Made by a program: the position numbers and the translations under genes. The notes below the pieces were generated by a model. It saw nothing but the letters and a program-made list of their open reading frames with translations, did not search any database and was not told where the DNA came from. From an uncultured Candidatus Actinomarina sp. (GTDB lineage Bacteria > Actinomycetota > Acidimicrobiia > Actinomarinales > Actinomarinaceae): DNA of 64,000 bases. Below, one piece after another: positions 26,949-37,535 of the stretch (within the stretch, counting starts at the first letter, position 1; each line of letters opens with the position of its first letter). The stretch is from contig CABYLQ010000001.1 of assembly GCA_902519845.1 (NCBI GenBank), positions 186,001 through 250,000 on the forward strand, written 5' to 3'.

Positions 26949-29269
26949 GTGATCAAATTAAAATAAATGTTAATGGTTCAGAAATCAGAACGGATTCTGA
27001 TCAGCTAATCATTGAAGCTTGTGAAGATTCTGGCATTCATATTCCAAGATTTTGCTGGCACAAACGCATGGATCCAGTTGGCATGTGCCGCATGTGCTTA
27101 GTTGAAATTGAAACCCCACGTGGAAAAGCTCTAGTCCCCTCATGCACTACTAAAGTTTCAGAAGATTTAGTTGTAGATACTGAATCAGAAGTAGTAAAAA
27201 AAGCTCAAGAAGGAGTTTTAGAATTTTTATTAATAAACCATCCTTTGGATTGTCCTGTATGCGATAAGGCTGGAGAGTGCCCTTTGCAAGACCAAACTAT
27301 GGCTTATGGACCTGGTGAGTCTCGATTTGTTGAAGATAAAAGACATTTTGAAAAACCTATACCAATTTCAGAAATAATTCTCCTAGACAGAGAAAGATGT
27401 ATTTTGTGTGCACGTTGTACCAGATTTTCTGATGAAATATCTGGTGATCCATTGATTGAATTTATTCAAAGAGGTAACAAAACACAAGTAAACACATTTC
27501 CAGATGAACCGTTCAGATCATACTTTTCAGGAAACACGGTACAAATCTGTCCTGTTGGAGCATTAACTTCTACCTCATATAGATTTAAAGCAAGACCATG
27601 GGATCTTAAAAAAGTCTCCTCTACTTCTAATTGTTCTTCAATGGGATGCTCAGTTGAATTAAATGTATCCCAAAACAAAATGCTGCGAATTTTAGGTGAA
27701 GATAATGAATTTACAAATCAGGGTTGGTTATCAGATAAAGGCAGGTACAACTTTGAATATTTACATTCAGAAAAAAGAATTTTAAAACCTGTACTTAATA
27801 ACGATTCAACAAATGAAATAAGCATAAATGAATCAATGGAATTAATCAGTAATGAAATATCTAATGATGAGAATTCAAATATCAGCTTTATAGTTGGACA
27901 CAACAGTACTAACGAGGAATATTATGCACTAAATAATTTTGTAGAGAATTTAAATAAAGTTAACAAAGATCTAAACATGGATGTTTATTTAAGTGACGAT
28001 TATTTATATGAAGGATTTTTTCATAATAGTGATTTATTAGGGAAAGTTGAAGACTTAGATTCAGTAGATACAATAATTTTATGGGCACAAGATATAAAAG
28101 ATAATCTACCCACTCTTTATTTAAGAATAAGACAGGCAGTCAAAAATGGAAAAAAATTAGTAATATTTGGTCATACAAATACTGCTATGAAGGAATTATC
28201 AGATTCATATTTTGGTCATGAAATAATTTCAAAAAACTTGGAATTCAATGTAGAAATATCTGAAATACCCAATTTCAATGAATATATAAATGATAAAAAT
28301 GTATTAGCAATAATTGGAAAGTCGTCACCAATTCAAAACACAAATCCAATTTCAAATTTAGTTAATTATTTAGATCAAAACTCAAATCTAAAATTACTAA
28401 ATTGTTTTTCAAAGGGTAATACATTTGGAGCTTTACAGAATATAAGTTTAGTGAAGGGTTTAAATGAGTTTATTAATGAATTTGACAGCAGCGAAAAAAA
28501 TATTGTATTTACCATAGGATCTAATCCAGTCAACAGCTCCATTTACAGTAACCAAATAAAAGATAAATTAATAAATGCTAATTTCGTAGTTTCCTTAGAT
28601 TTGTTTAAAAACGAAACAACAGAGCTAGCCGATATAATTCTTCCAACTACTTCTTTTGGAGAAAAAGAGGGTACATTTACAAATCTTGAAATGAGAACAC
28701 TTAAACAAAACAAAATACTACCTACTCCTGGTTCTGTCTTGAATGAATGGGAATATTGGTCCATGATGCTAAATAAAATAGATATTGAAAACAGTTATGA
28801 ATCAGAATTAGAATTAAATTTAAATTTATGCGAAGACTATTTAGATAAAGACAATGTTCCCTCTTTTGACAATTTAAATAAGCCCTCAAATTTGGATGGA
28901 GTTTTAAATTCAAAATCGATCAATATTGAAATTGAAAATGTTGAGTCAGGGACCCTCGAAATACTTTTTGTTAATAGACTTTATGGAGATTCTTCAACTC
29001 AAATTAATTCACCTTCAATTTCGATGTTGGGAGCAGAAAGATTCATAGAAATGAATAGTGATACTTTCATTAAGCGTAATCTATCTGACTACACAGTGAA
29101 TCTTGTACAAGGAGATATTACGTTACAGGTAAAAATTAAAATTAATAATGATTTACCTAATGAGTTAATAATTGCTCCCTTAAACAGAAGAGGATTTAGA
29201 GATATTGATACAACTAAACCATACGAGCTAATTGAAGTAAAAAATCTTAAGGAGCTAAGTGTCAATTGA
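26945..29269 (+). CDS. nuoG: NADH-quinone oxidoreductase subunit G (complex I-1)
   Basis: The 774-residue subunit has an N-terminal iron-sulfur part with ligands for N1b (CEDSGIHIPRFCWH, CRMC), N5/N4 (CDKAGEC, ERCILCARC, QICPVGAL). The C-terminal molybdopterin-oxidoreductase-like part (about 230-774) is strongly diverged, Asn/Ser/Lys-rich and AT-rich, and the extra N7 cluster motif is not intact (CSSMGCSVELNV). This is usual for complex I, where that domain is structural only. Confidence 0.93.
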   Translation: MSDQIKINVNGSEIRTDSDQLIIEACEDSGIHIPRFCWHKRMDPVGMCRMCLVEIETPRGKALVPSCTTKVSEDLVVDTESEVVKKAQEGVLEFLLINHPLDCPVCDKAGECPLQDQTMAYGPGESRFVEDKRHFEKPIPISEIILLDRERCILCARCTRFSDEISGDPLIEFIQRGNKTQVNTFPDEPFRSYFSGNTVQICPVGALTSTSYRFKARPWDLKKVSSTSNCSSMGCSVELNVSQNKMLRILGEDNEFTNQGWLSDKGRYNFEYLHSEKRILKPVLNNDSTNEISINESMELISNEISNDENSNISFIVGHNSTNEEYYALNNFVENLNKVNKDLNMDVYLSDDYLYEGFFHNSDLLGKVEDLDSVDTIILWAQDIKDNLPTLYLRIRQAVKNGKKLVIFGHTNTAMKELSDSYFGHEIISKNLEFNVEISEIPNFNEYINDKNVLAIIGKSSPIQNTNPISNLVNYLDQNSNLKLLNCFSKGNTFGALQNISLVKGLNEFINEFDSSEKNIVFTIGSNPVNSSIYSNQIKDKLINANFVVSLDLFKNETTELADIILPTTSFGEKEGTFTNLEMRTLKQNKILPTPGSVLNEWEYWSMMLNKIDIENSYESELELNLNLCEDYLDKDNVPSFDNLNKPSNLDGVLNSKSINIEIENVESGTLEILFVNRLYGDSSTQINSPSISMLGAERFIEMNSDTFIKRNLSDYTVNLVQGDITLQVKIKINNDLPNELIIAPLNRRGFRDIDTTKPYELIEVKNLKELSVN

Positions 29270-30356
29270 TATTTTAGTTTCATTGATTAAACCTCTATTA
29301 GTTTTAGGGATTGTATTAACAAATACAATCATTCTTATATGGCTAGAAAGAAAAGTTGTTGCGGGGATGCAATCAAGAGTTGGACCAGATAGAGCAGGAC
29401 CTTTTGGCATCCTTCAAACTCTTGCTGATGCAATAAAACTTTTATTAAAGGAGCAAATCCTTCCACTTAGGGCTGATAAAGCAATGTATTTGTTGGCTCC
29501 AATAATTGCTTTAGTACCTTCTTTTTTAATATTTATGATAATTCCATTAGGCCCAGGTTTTGATTTAACAATTGGAGGGGAAACTAGATTTATAAATTTA
29601 GTGGGGGCAGATATTAATGTTGGAGTTTTATTTTTTTTAGCAATCTCTTCTTTAGCTGTCTACAGTGTTGTTTTAGCAGGTTGGTCATCAGGTTCTAAAT
29701 ATCCACTACTTGGAGGTGTTAGAGCATCAGCTCAAATGATCTCATATGAGGCTGCTATGGGACTTTCTTTAGTTCCGGTAATTTTATATTCAGGATCTAT
29801 GTCAATGTCAAAAATTGTAGAAAGTCAGTCTGGAAATTTATCAAGCTCTATTCCTGTAATTGATTCTATAGTTAGATTTATTCCAAATTGGAATGTGTTT
29901 CCTCAATTTTTAGCTTTTGGTATCTTCTTTGTAGCATCTATTGCAGAGGTAAATCGTGCCCCTTTTGATCTCGTTGAGGCAGAACAGGAATTAGTTGGGG
30001 GCTTTCATACGGAATATTCGGGGTTTAGGTTTGCGATGTTTTTTCTAGCTGAGTACATAAACATGTTTAACATGTGCGCTATTACCGCAACTTTTTTTCT
30101 AGGTGGTTGGCTAGGTCCAACTTTCTCTGGAATTTTTCCTCCATTATTATCAGCAATGATGCCAACAATATGGCTTGGTCTAAAAACTGTTGGTCTTTTA
30201 TTTGTCTATTTTTGGATAAGAGCTACATTACCAAGATTAAGATATGATCAACTAATGGAATTAGGATGGAAGAGGTTAATTCCTATATCCCTTATTTGGC
30301 TACTAGTTTCTGCAATTGTTTTAGGAATTAGAGATTTTGGATTACCTTGGAGTTAG
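29259..30356 (+). CDS. nuoH: NADH-quinone oxidoreductase subunit H (complex I-1)
   Basis: The 365-residue membrane subunit couples the quinone site to the proton channels. Recognisable segments are LIWLERKVVAGMQSRVGPDRAGPFG near 25-50, GVRASAQMISYEAAMGLS, EVNRAPFDLVEAEQELVGGFHTEYSG in part, and RATLPRLRYDQLMELGWK at the end. GTG 29259 has AAGGAG (29249-29254) 4 nt upstream and overlaps nuoG by 11 nt. Confidence 0.96.
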   Translation: MSIDILVSLIKPLLVLGIVLTNTIILIWLERKVVAGMQSRVGPDRAGPFGILQTLADAIKLLLKEQILPLRADKAMYLLAPIIALVPSFLIFMIIPLGPGFDLTIGGETRFINLVGADINVGVLFFLAISSLAVYSVVLAGWSSGSKYPLLGGVRASAQMISYEAAMGLSLVPVILYSGSMSMSKIVESQSGNLSSSIPVIDSIVRFIPNWNVFPQFLAFGIFFVASIAEVNRAPFDLVEAEQELVGGFHTEYSGFRFAMFFLAEYINMFNMCAITATFFLGGWLGPTFSGIFPPLLSAMMPTIWLGLKTVGLLFVYFWIRATLPRLRYDQLMELGWKRLIPISLIWLLVSAIVLGIRDFGLPWS

Positions 30357-30363
30357 GAACGGT

Positions 30364-30978
30364 ATGAGTGCAGGATATGATTTAGTAAAAGGTTTAAAAG
30401 TAACATTTAAAGAGTTGTTCAAAAAATCTGTAACTGATAAGTACCCTAAAGAATTTAGGGCTAAACCACAAAGATTTCATGGACGACATGTTCTAAATAA
30501 ATATGAAGACGGAATGGAAAAGTGCATAGGTTGTGAACTTTGCGCGGGGGTCTGTCCAGCTCAATGTATTTATGTAAGAGGAGAAGATAATCCAGTAGAA
30601 CAACCAGTTAGTCCAGGAGAAAGATATGGATTTATTTATGAGATCAATATGCTTAGATGTATTTATTGTGGACTATGTGTAGAGGCCTGCCCAACAGAAG
30701 CAATCACAATGACGTCTCTTTTTGAGATCAGCATTGGATCAAGAGATGAGGCAGTATTTGATAAAGATATTTTATTAGTTGACGAAGAGGGGATCCCAAA
30801 TACTCATGAGGAACAGACTAAATTAACAAACTTTAATGAATTAAAAACTTCAGATGGATGGATGAGGGCAACTTCTTCAAACGGAAATCCAAACTACCAA
30901 AACTTAGTAAGTTGGACGGGTTCATTGGGAGTTGGAAAAAGAGATCCTGAAAAAGGTCAATTCTTAGAGGAAGAATAG
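30364..30978 (+). CDS. nuoI: NADH-quinone oxidoreductase subunit I (complex I-1)
   Basis: The 204-residue ferredoxin-like subunit has two [4Fe-4S] motifs for N6a and N6b: CIGCELCAGVCPAQC and CIYCGLCVEACPTEA. A C-terminal extension of about 60 residues follows the ferredoxin core. ATG 30364, 7 nt after the nuoH stop, is preferred to an in-frame TTG at 30337 that lies inside nuoH. Confidence 0.96.
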   Translation: MSAGYDLVKGLKVTFKELFKKSVTDKYPKEFRAKPQRFHGRHVLNKYEDGMEKCIGCELCAGVCPAQCIYVRGEDNPVEQPVSPGERYGFIYEINMLRCIYCGLCVEACPTEAITMTSLFEISIGSRDEAVFDKDILLVDEEGIPNTHEEQTKLTNFNELKTSDGWMRATSSNGNPNYQNLVSWTGSLGVGKRDPEKGQFLEEE

Positions 30979-30979
30979 T

Positions 30980-31507
30980 GTGACAGAAATACTACTTTTT
31001 GCGATACCAGCATTTTTCATAATACTAGGGGCGCTAATCGTAGTATTCGCTAAAAACCCAGTACATAATGCAATGGGATTGGTTTTGACTTTAACATCTC
31101 TAGCTATCGTTTACATTACTTTAAATGCAACATTTGTAGCTATGGTTCAAATGCTTGTATATGCAGGAGCTGTAATGACATTGTTCCTTTTTGTGATAAT
31201 GATGATTGGAGTTGATAAACCAGATCAATCTAAAGAATCAATTAAGGGACAAAGTTTGTTAATCTCTGGAACTCTAATTATTCTCGTTGCAATAGTTTTA
31301 TTTGTAATTTTAGAAAATGGTCTAAATTGGGCCTTATTTTTTCCTGAATCAGAAAACATTATTGATGGAACTCCTTCATTAATTGCGGGAGTCATGTTTA
31401 CATCCTGGGTATTACCCTTTGAGATTATTTCGATTCTCTTGATTGTGGCTACTACTGCAGCACTAGCTTTGGCTTATGAGTTCAAAAAAAGTGATTCTAA
31501 TGATTGA
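30980..31507 (+). CDS. nuoJ: NADH-quinone oxidoreductase subunit J (complex I-1)
   Basis: The 175-residue membrane subunit has about five helices, with the conserved [26 protein letters not shown] segment (the pi-bulge helix of ND6), cited in part as [17 protein letters not shown]. It starts at GTG 30980, 1 nt after nuoI, and overlaps nuoK by 8 nt. Confidence 0.95.
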   Translation: MTEILLFAIPAFFIILGALIVVFAKNPVHNAMGLVLTLTSLAIVYITLNATFVAMVQMLVYAGAVMTLFLFVIMMIGVDKPDQSKESIKGQSLLISGTLIILVAIVLFVILENGLNWALFFPESENIIDGTPSLIAGVMFTSWVLPFEIISILLIVATTAALALAYEFKKSDSND

Positions 31508-31808
31508 AGTAACCTCTGATTGGTATTTGACTCTCTCAGCAATTTTATTTTCAATAGGATTTTTAGGTATGATGTTTCGAAAAAATGCATTAATTATGTT
31601 CATGTGTATCGAATTAATGCTAAATGCTGTAAATTTAACATTTATAACTGCATCAAGACACCTCGGATTAATTGATGGCCAGATAGCTGTTTTCTTTGTA
31701 CTTGTTGTAGCTGCTGCAGAGGTAGTTGTTGGTCTTGCAATAATTGTTTCAATATTCAAAAAACAAGAATCTGCATCAGTTGATATGTTAAGTTCATCAA
31801 AAGGATGA
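31500..31808 (+). CDS. nuoK: NADH-quinone oxidoreductase subunit K (complex I-1)
   Basis: The 102-residue subunit has three helices with the two proton-path glutamates in [14 protein letters not shown] and [14 protein letters not shown] 31500 gives the standard [20 protein letters not shown] start and the normal family length of about 100; an ATG at 31476 would add eight residues unlike the family. It overlaps nuoL by 4 nt. Confidence 0.95.
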   Translation: MIEVTSDWYLTLSAILFSIGFLGMMFRKNALIMFMCIELMLNAVNLTFITASRHLGLIDGQIAVFFVLVVAAAEVVVGLAIIVSIFKKQESASVDMLSSSKG

Positions 31809-33700
31809 TTTTGGAAATTCTTATTCTTGGTGTAGTAGCTCTTCCTTTATTAACTTCTATATTTCTTAAGATATCTGGAAAGTTTTTAAATGAATTGCTA
31901 ACAAATTTTATAACAATTAATGCTGCTTTACTATCTGTGGGATTGTCTTCTTTCATGTTTGGTTATATTTTCTTGGAAAAATTTAAACCCTTAAAATTCG
32001 AATTATTTGAATGGTATCCAAGTCCTCAAATAATTATTGAATTTTATTTGGATGGTTTATCTGGAGTAATGATGGTTCTTATTTCTGGACTAAGTCTTGT
32101 AATTCAATTATTTTCTACTTCATACATGAGTAAGGACGAAAAATATACTAAATATTTCGAGTACTTTAATTTCTTCGTTTTTTCAATGCTCTTACTCGTT
32201 TTATCAGGAAACTTTCTTGTAATGTTTTTTGGTTGGGAACTTGTAGGACTCAGCTCTTATTTGCTGATCTCATTTTGGTATGAAAAAAAATCTGCCGCAA
32301 AAGCAGGAAATAAGGCTTTTATTTTAAATCGTATTGGTGATTTTGGATTTCTAATTGGCTTGATGATGATTTTGAATCATTTTCATACGTTTAACTTTAT
32401 TGCTATTTTTAATTCATCATTAATCTCTCAACCCAAAAATTTAGATTTAATAATTTTATTTTTATTATTAGGTGCATTTGGAAAATCTGCTCAATTTCCT
32501 TTATTTAGTTGGTTACCAGACGCGATGGAGGGCCCAACTCCAGCAAGTGCATTAATCCATGCCGCAACAATGGTCACAGCTGGTGTATTTATGCTTGTGA
32601 GAATATCTCCAATGTTACAGTTCTCAGAAATTGGAAGTTTAGTAATAATTGGATTTGGACTTTTTACTGCTTTAATTGCTGCATTTGCTGCAATTAATCA
32701 AGAGGACATCAAGAAAGTTTTGGCATATTCGACAATATCCCAACTTGGCTTTATGTTTATAGCAATTGGTGCTGGTGCATACGTTGCGGCTATTTTCCAC
32801 TTGGTCACCCACGCATTCTTTAAAGCTCTTTTATTTTTAGGAGCTGGAGCGGTCATTCATGAAATGCATCACGAACAGAATATTCATAAGATGGGAGGAC
32901 TACGAAAAAAGATGCCAATTACTTCAGCAATGATGGGAATAGGAACATTAGCAATTTCAGGTATACCCCCGCTTGCTGGATTTTGGTCAAAAGATGAAAT
33001 ACTAGCTTCAGTCTTTTCAAAAGGTGGAATTTATTATGGCTTCTGGGCCTTATCATTATTAGCTGCATTTATGACTGCATTCTATATGGGTAGACACTGG
33101 TTGTTAATATTCATTAAAGAACCAAAAATTGATCTAGACAATGTTCACGAAGCTCCTAAAAATATGACAAGACCATTGATTATTCTTGGAATGTTTACGA
33201 TTTTTATAGGATTTATAAACACACCTTTTTTTCATGGGCTAGAAAAAGTATTAGAAGAGACCTTACATCATGTTGAAGTTACGCATTTACCAGAGGGCCT
33301 AACTCTTGCAATTTTAGCTATTTTGTCTATAGGAGCAGGGTTTACAGGGCTTGCTTTTGCGTATTTAATATATATTTTTGATGTCATCTCATATTTCAAA
33401 GTCAGAATTCCTTTCTTAATTGAAATTAAAAAGCTCTCAAAAAATGTCATCTACATAAACGATTTTGGTAATGCAGTCTTTGTAAAAGGTTTGAAGTCAG
33501 CTTCAAGAAGGATAGCTGTAAATATTGAAGGTATGACTATTGATGGATTAGCCAATGGAATTTCAAATTATTTTCTTAAATCATCTACGCGGATGTCATA
33601 CGTTCAGACTGGCTTAGTAAGAAGTTATGTTGTTTATTTTGGATTGTTCACTCTAATCCTTATATTCATATTTTTAATTTCCCCTGGAGTTTTAGCATGA
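31805..33700 (+). CDS. nuoL: NADH-quinone oxidoreductase subunit L (complex I-1)
   Basis: The 631-residue antiporter-like subunit has the conserved Glu in [15 protein letters not shown] and the pump Lys in [20 protein letters not shown] (in part [16 protein letters not shown]), with [13 protein letters not shown] following. The long C-terminal amphipathic helix region (about 490-631) runs along the membrane arm. It overlaps nuoK and nuoM by 4 nt. Confidence 0.97.
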   Translation: MILEILILGVVALPLLTSIFLKISGKFLNELLTNFITINAALLSVGLSSFMFGYIFLEKFKPLKFELFEWYPSPQIIIEFYLDGLSGVMMVLISGLSLVIQLFSTSYMSKDEKYTKYFEYFNFFVFSMLLLVLSGNFLVMFFGWELVGLSSYLLISFWYEKKSAAKAGNKAFILNRIGDFGFLIGLMMILNHFHTFNFIAIFNSSLISQPKNLDLIILFLLLGAFGKSAQFPLFSWLPDAMEGPTPASALIHAATMVTAGVFMLVRISPMLQFSEIGSLVIIGFGLFTALIAAFAAINQEDIKKVLAYSTISQLGFMFIAIGAGAYVAAIFHLVTHAFFKALLFLGAGAVIHEMHHEQNIHKMGGLRKKMPITSAMMGIGTLAISGIPPLAGFWSKDEILASVFSKGGIYYGFWALSLLAAFMTAFYMGRHWLLIFIKEPKIDLDNVHEAPKNMTRPLIILGMFTIFIGFINTPFFHGLEKVLEETLHHVEVTHLPEGLTLAILAILSIGAGFTGLAFAYLIYIFDVISYFKVRIPFLIEIKKLSKNVIYINDFGNAVFVKGLKSASRRIAVNIEGMTIDGLANGISNYFLKSSTRMSYVQTGLVRSYVVYFGLFTLILIFIFLISPGVLA

Positions 33701-35184
33701 TAGGTTTAACATACAGTTTTGTTCTAATTCCTTTAGTAAGTACAATTTTTATATTCTGTATTCCAAAAAGAAGAGCTGAACTTTTTAGACCTTTAACAAT
33801 TTTTTTAAGCTTAATTCCTTTGGGTTTATGTTTATATATATTTTTAAATCAGAATCTTAAAACTAGTTTTAATGTTGTTGATAAATTTTCCTGGATAAGC
33901 GCATATGGAATCAATTTAACTTTTGGTCTATCTGGAATGTCCTTCTTGCTTATCACCTTAAATTGTTTGTTAGTATTACTTTCTATTCTTTCCTTAAATG
34001 AAAACCATGGCCATAGCAAAGGATTCCTTGGATCCCTAATGTTACTTCAAGCCTCTGTAAACGGTGTTTTTCTAGCCGGTGATTTAATATCATTATTTAT
34101 TTTCTTTGAGGCGTTGCTTATACCAATGTATTTCTTGATGGGAATTTGGGGCGGAGAAAATAGAAGATATGCAACCATAAAATTTATTTTATTCACAGTC
34201 TTTGGTTCAATTTTTATACTTGCTGGAACTATATATACCGGAGTCTTAAGCTATCTTTCATCAGGAAGCTTTGCGCTAGATTTTGAAACTATTTCTTCAT
34301 TATCATTTACCTCTAGTCAATCCAAAATACTGTTTCTATTATTTACATTTGGCTTTCTGATCAAGGTACCAATTTTTCCTTTACATACATGGTTGCCTGA
34401 TGCACACGTTGAAGCCCCAACAGCAGGAAGTATTTTACTTGCAGGAGTTCTGTTAAAAGTAGGAGCTTATGGAATATTAAGAGTATCTATCCCATTTTTT
34501 ACCGAGGGATTTATTGAATATCAATTTTTAATTGCAATCTTATCTGTGATTGGGATTATTTATGGAGCAATAGTTGCAATAGTTCAAATAGATATTAAAA
34601 AACTTATAGCGTACTCATCCATCAGCCACATGGGGTTTGTAATGTTGGGTATTTCTGCAGGAAGATTTTTAAGCTTAGAAGGAGCAGTAATTCAAATGAT
34701 TAATCACGGCATAACTTCTGGTGCACTATTCATGCTTGTTGGATTTATTTATGACAGAAGACATACGAGAAGAATTTCGGATTTTGGTGGTCTAAAACAA
34801 TCAATGCCAATTTATGCAGGAGTATTTCTTTTTACTTCATTTGCTTCCATTGGATTGCCAGGTTTAAACGGGTTTGTTGGTGAATTTATGATATTGATGG
34901 GAAGTTTTCCAACCTTTCAATTCCTTTCATCAATTGCTGCTTTTGGAGTAGTTCTTGCCGCAATCTATATGCTCTGGGCTTATCAGAGAATGTTTAATGG
35001 AAAATTAATTCATGAAGAAAATAAAGAGATACATGATTTGAATTCAAAGGAACTAGTAGCTGTTGCCCCATTGCTTTTATTAATGTTATTTATTGGTATA
35101 TACCCTAGCTTTATTGAGAGCTACGTACTTCAGGATGTATCAGTAATTTATGAATCAATTAATAATATTTTAGGAGAATCTTAA
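33697..35184 (+). CDS. nuoM: NADH-quinone oxidoreductase subunit M (complex I-1)
   Basis: The 495-residue antiporter-like subunit has the conserved Glu in FFEALLIPMYFLMGIWGG and pump Lys in GFLIKVPIFPLHTWLPDAH, with KKLIAYSSISHMGFVMLG in the discontinuous helix region. It shares 1 nt with nuoN and overlaps nuoL by 4 nt. Confidence 0.97.
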   Translation: MIGLTYSFVLIPLVSTIFIFCIPKRRAELFRPLTIFLSLIPLGLCLYIFLNQNLKTSFNVVDKFSWISAYGINLTFGLSGMSFLLITLNCLLVLLSILSLNENHGHSKGFLGSLMLLQASVNGVFLAGDLISLFIFFEALLIPMYFLMGIWGGENRRYATIKFILFTVFGSIFILAGTIYTGVLSYLSSGSFALDFETISSLSFTSSQSKILFLLFTFGFLIKVPIFPLHTWLPDAHVEAPTAGSILLAGVLLKVGAYGILRVSIPFFTEGFIEYQFLIAILSVIGIIYGAIVAIVQIDIKKLIAYSSISHMGFVMLGISAGRFLSLEGAVIQMINHGITSGALFMLVGFIYDRRHTRRISDFGGLKQSMPIYAGVFLFTSFASIGLPGLNGFVGEFMILMGSFPTFQFLSSIAAFGVVLAAIYMLWAYQRMFNGKLIHEENKEIHDLNSKELVAVAPLLLLMLFIGIYPSFIESYVLQDVSVIYESINNILGES

Positions 35185-36656
35185 TGAGCCAAATTAGTGA
35201 AGCCATTGGGTTTAACCTTATTGTTATTTCACCAACAGTCACACTTGTAATTACAGCTTTGATTCTCTTGTTTTTTACAATCACTATTGAAACAAAGATG
35301 ATTGTAAAAAAAGTAATTACATTTTCAGGAATATTGGTAACTTTATTTTGTGTATTTTTAAAATTTGGTTTATTTTCTCAAAATGGAGTAAGTTCATATT
35401 TCACTCAAAAAATCTTACTAGATGAATTTTCATTATTTGGAAATGTGCTGATAGGTCTTATATTATTTTTAAATTTTATTCCAATATGGGGTACATCCTA
35501 TGAATTAAATGAAAAAACTTCTGAGGCCATTATTTTAATTTTGATGAGTGCCTCTGGTTTCTTTTTAATGGTAGATGCAGAAAATTTAATTATGTTGTTT
35601 ATTGGTCTTGAAATTGGTTCTATAAGTTTATATGCATTAGCTGGTTTGAATAGAATAGATAAATTAAGCAACGAAGCATCTTTAAAGTATTTTCTTCTCG
35701 GTTCTTTGGCTTCTTGTATTTTTATCTATGGAGTTGCACTTGTGTATGTTTCGTACTCTTTAATGAGTGTATATGATTTTGCTTTAGCCATTGCATACAC
35801 TGGACCAGATTTAATACCTTTAACTACTTTTATAGGTGTCTTATTAATTTTTGTTGGTTTATTGTTCAAAATTGCGGCTGCTCCATTTCAATCTTGGGCA
35901 CCTGATGTTTATCAAGGATCACCAACGGGATACGTTGGTTACATGGCTTCAATTGTAAAAGTAGCTTCATTTATTGTTATAGCAAGAATATGTATGGTAT
36001 CAGTACGTTTTATTCTTGAAGATTTTGAAACCTTTTTCTTTACCGTAATTTTCTTATCCGTTTTGATTGGATCATTTTTTGCGTCAATACAAACAGATTT
36101 GAAGAGACTTATTGCATACAGTGGAGTTGTCCAATCAGGATTTATTCTTTCAGGGATAACCTCAGGTGTAAACGGTACAAGCTCCTCCATGTTTTATTTA
36201 TTTGCTTATATCCTTCAACTAATCGGAATTTTCACAATATTTTCAATAATAAGTGGAAAATTATCTTCTAACTTTGAAATGGATAATATTAGAGGGCTTA
36301 TGAAAAATAATAGATTTTTAGCAATATCATTTTGTGTCTTTATGTTTGGATTAGCTGGGATACCTCTAACAAGTGGTTTTGTGTCAAAATTTATTCTATT
36401 AACGAATCTTTGGGCATATGAAAAATATTTTTTAGTTTCAATTCTTTTACTTTCAACGGTTGTCGGTTTTTATTTTTATCTCAGGCCTATTTGGATAGCA
36501 ACTATTGAAAAAGTAGATGAACCCATAGAAATGCTTTTAATTCAAAAATCAGAGTACCTATTAATTGGATCATTAGCATCGTTAACAATCTTATTTGGCC
36601 TTCTTCCCAATACATTGATAAATATTTCAAGATGGGTTGTACAGAATTACTTATGA
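35184..36656 (+). CDS. nuoN: NADH-quinone oxidoreductase subunit N (complex I-1)
   Basis: The 490-residue antiporter-like subunit has the conserved Glu in MLFIGLEIGSISLYALAG, the Lys in LLFKIAAAPFQSWAPDVYQG and KRLIAYSGVVQSGFILSG. It ends the first nuo operon. Its stop codon overlaps the ATG of a 43-residue small membrane protein. Confidence 0.97.
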   Translation: MSQISEAIGFNLIVISPTVTLVITALILLFFTITIETKMIVKKVITFSGILVTLFCVFLKFGLFSQNGVSSYFTQKILLDEFSLFGNVLIGLILFLNFIPIWGTSYELNEKTSEAIILILMSASGFFLMVDAENLIMLFIGLEIGSISLYALAGLNRIDKLSNEASLKYFLLGSLASCIFIYGVALVYVSYSLMSVYDFALAIAYTGPDLIPLTTFIGVLLIFVGLLFKIAAAPFQSWAPDVYQGSPTGYVGYMASIVKVASFIVIARICMVSVRFILEDFETFFFTVIFLSVLIGSFFASIQTDLKRLIAYSGVVQSGFILSGITSGVNGTSSSMFYLFAYILQLIGIFTIFSIISGKLSSNFEMDNIRGLMKNNRFLAISFCVFMFGLAGIPLTSGFVSKFILLTNLWAYEKYFLVSILLLSTVVGFYFYLRPIWIATIEKVDEPIEMLLIQKSEYLLIGSLASLTILFGLLPNTLINISRWVVQNYL

Positions 36657-36784
36657 TTTTTATTTATACAAACATTCCCCCAGTTTTTCATCATCAAGGA
36701 GGATGGGACGAAATGCTTATGTTTTTAATTCCTGCTCTTTTACTTACCTGGCTAAGAAAAAAACAAAATTCTGAAGACAGCTAA
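36653..36784 (+). CDS. Small membrane protein coupled to nuoN (43 residues)
   Basis: The ATG overlaps the nuoN stop codon (ATGA), so translation is probably coupled. The peptide starts MIFIYTNIPPVFHHQGGWDE and continues MLMFLIPALLLTWLRKK, then a short polar tail; one membrane helix (about 21-35) with a positive C-side is visible, and a His-His-Gln-Gly-Gly-Trp-Asp motif precedes it. I do not recognise a named family. Its place suggests a complex I accessory or assembly role, as inference only. Confidence 0.65.
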   Translation: MIFIYTNIPPVFHHQGGWDEMLMFLIPALLLTWLRKKQNSEDS

Positions 36785-36815
36785 AATTAAAATTTATTAT
36801 TTATATAATTAATCA

Positions 36816-37535
36816 ATGATTGAAATTAAAAACCTAACCATGAAATACAAAAATGGTAAAGGCGTCACTGACATCAGTATTTCTGTTGACAATGGAGAAG
36901 TAAAAGGTTTACTCGGTCCAAATGGTGCAGGAAAATCAACAACAATGAGAAGCTTAATGGGTTTCTTAAAATCCTCAGAGGGCTCTCTTAAAGTTGAAGG
37001 AATCAATACAATTGAAAATTCAGTTGAAGCAAAAGAAATCATTGGCTATCTTCCTGGTGACCCACAGCTTCCACAAAATCTCAATTCTAAATCACTATTT
37101 AAACTTGGTGCTGATATGAGAAGACAGTCAACTGACTACGCAATGGAATTAGCAGACAAATTTGAATTAGAAGTCGACCCATCGATCAAAGAGTTGTCTA
37201 AAGGAAACAGACAAAAAGCAGCCATAATCCTTGCAGTGTTACACAAGCCAAAAGCTTTAATTCTTGATGAGCCAACTTCTGGCCTAGATCCATTTCACCA
37301 GAGGTCATTTTTTGAAATAGTTGAAGAATTTTCAAATAATGGAGCATCCATACTCTTATCATCTCATATAATTTCTGAAGTTGAGAAAGTAGCTAATTCG
37401 ATGGCCGTTTTAAGGGAAGGTGTAAAAGTTTATGATGAAACTTATGAAACATTTTTAAGTAAAGCACAAGAAGAAGGAAAAGATTTAGAAGATGCTTTCT
37501 TTGCGTTTTATGACAGAAAGGAAACAAATGCTTAA
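36816..37535 (+). CDS. ABC-2-type exporter ATPase
   Basis: The 239-residue ATPase has Walker A GPNGAGKST (about 34-42), signature-region LSKGNRQKAAIILAVLHKP and Walker B LILDEPTSGLDP, then the H-loop in LLSSHIISEVEKVA. The Gly-Asn in place of SGGQ's usual GGQ is common in drug/daunorubicin-type exporters. It pairs with the permease that overlaps its 3' end by 8 nt. Substrate unknown. Confidence 0.9.
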   Translation: MIEIKNLTMKYKNGKGVTDISISVDNGEVKGLLGPNGAGKSTTMRSLMGFLKSSEGSLKVEGINTIENSVEAKEIIGYLPGDPQLPQNLNSKSLFKLGADMRRQSTDYAMELADKFELEVDPSIKELSKGNRQKAAIILAVLHKPKALILDEPTSGLDPFHQRSFFEIVEEFSNNGASILLSSHIISEVEKVANSMAVLREGVKVYDETYETFLSKAQEEGKDLEDAFFAFYDRKETNA

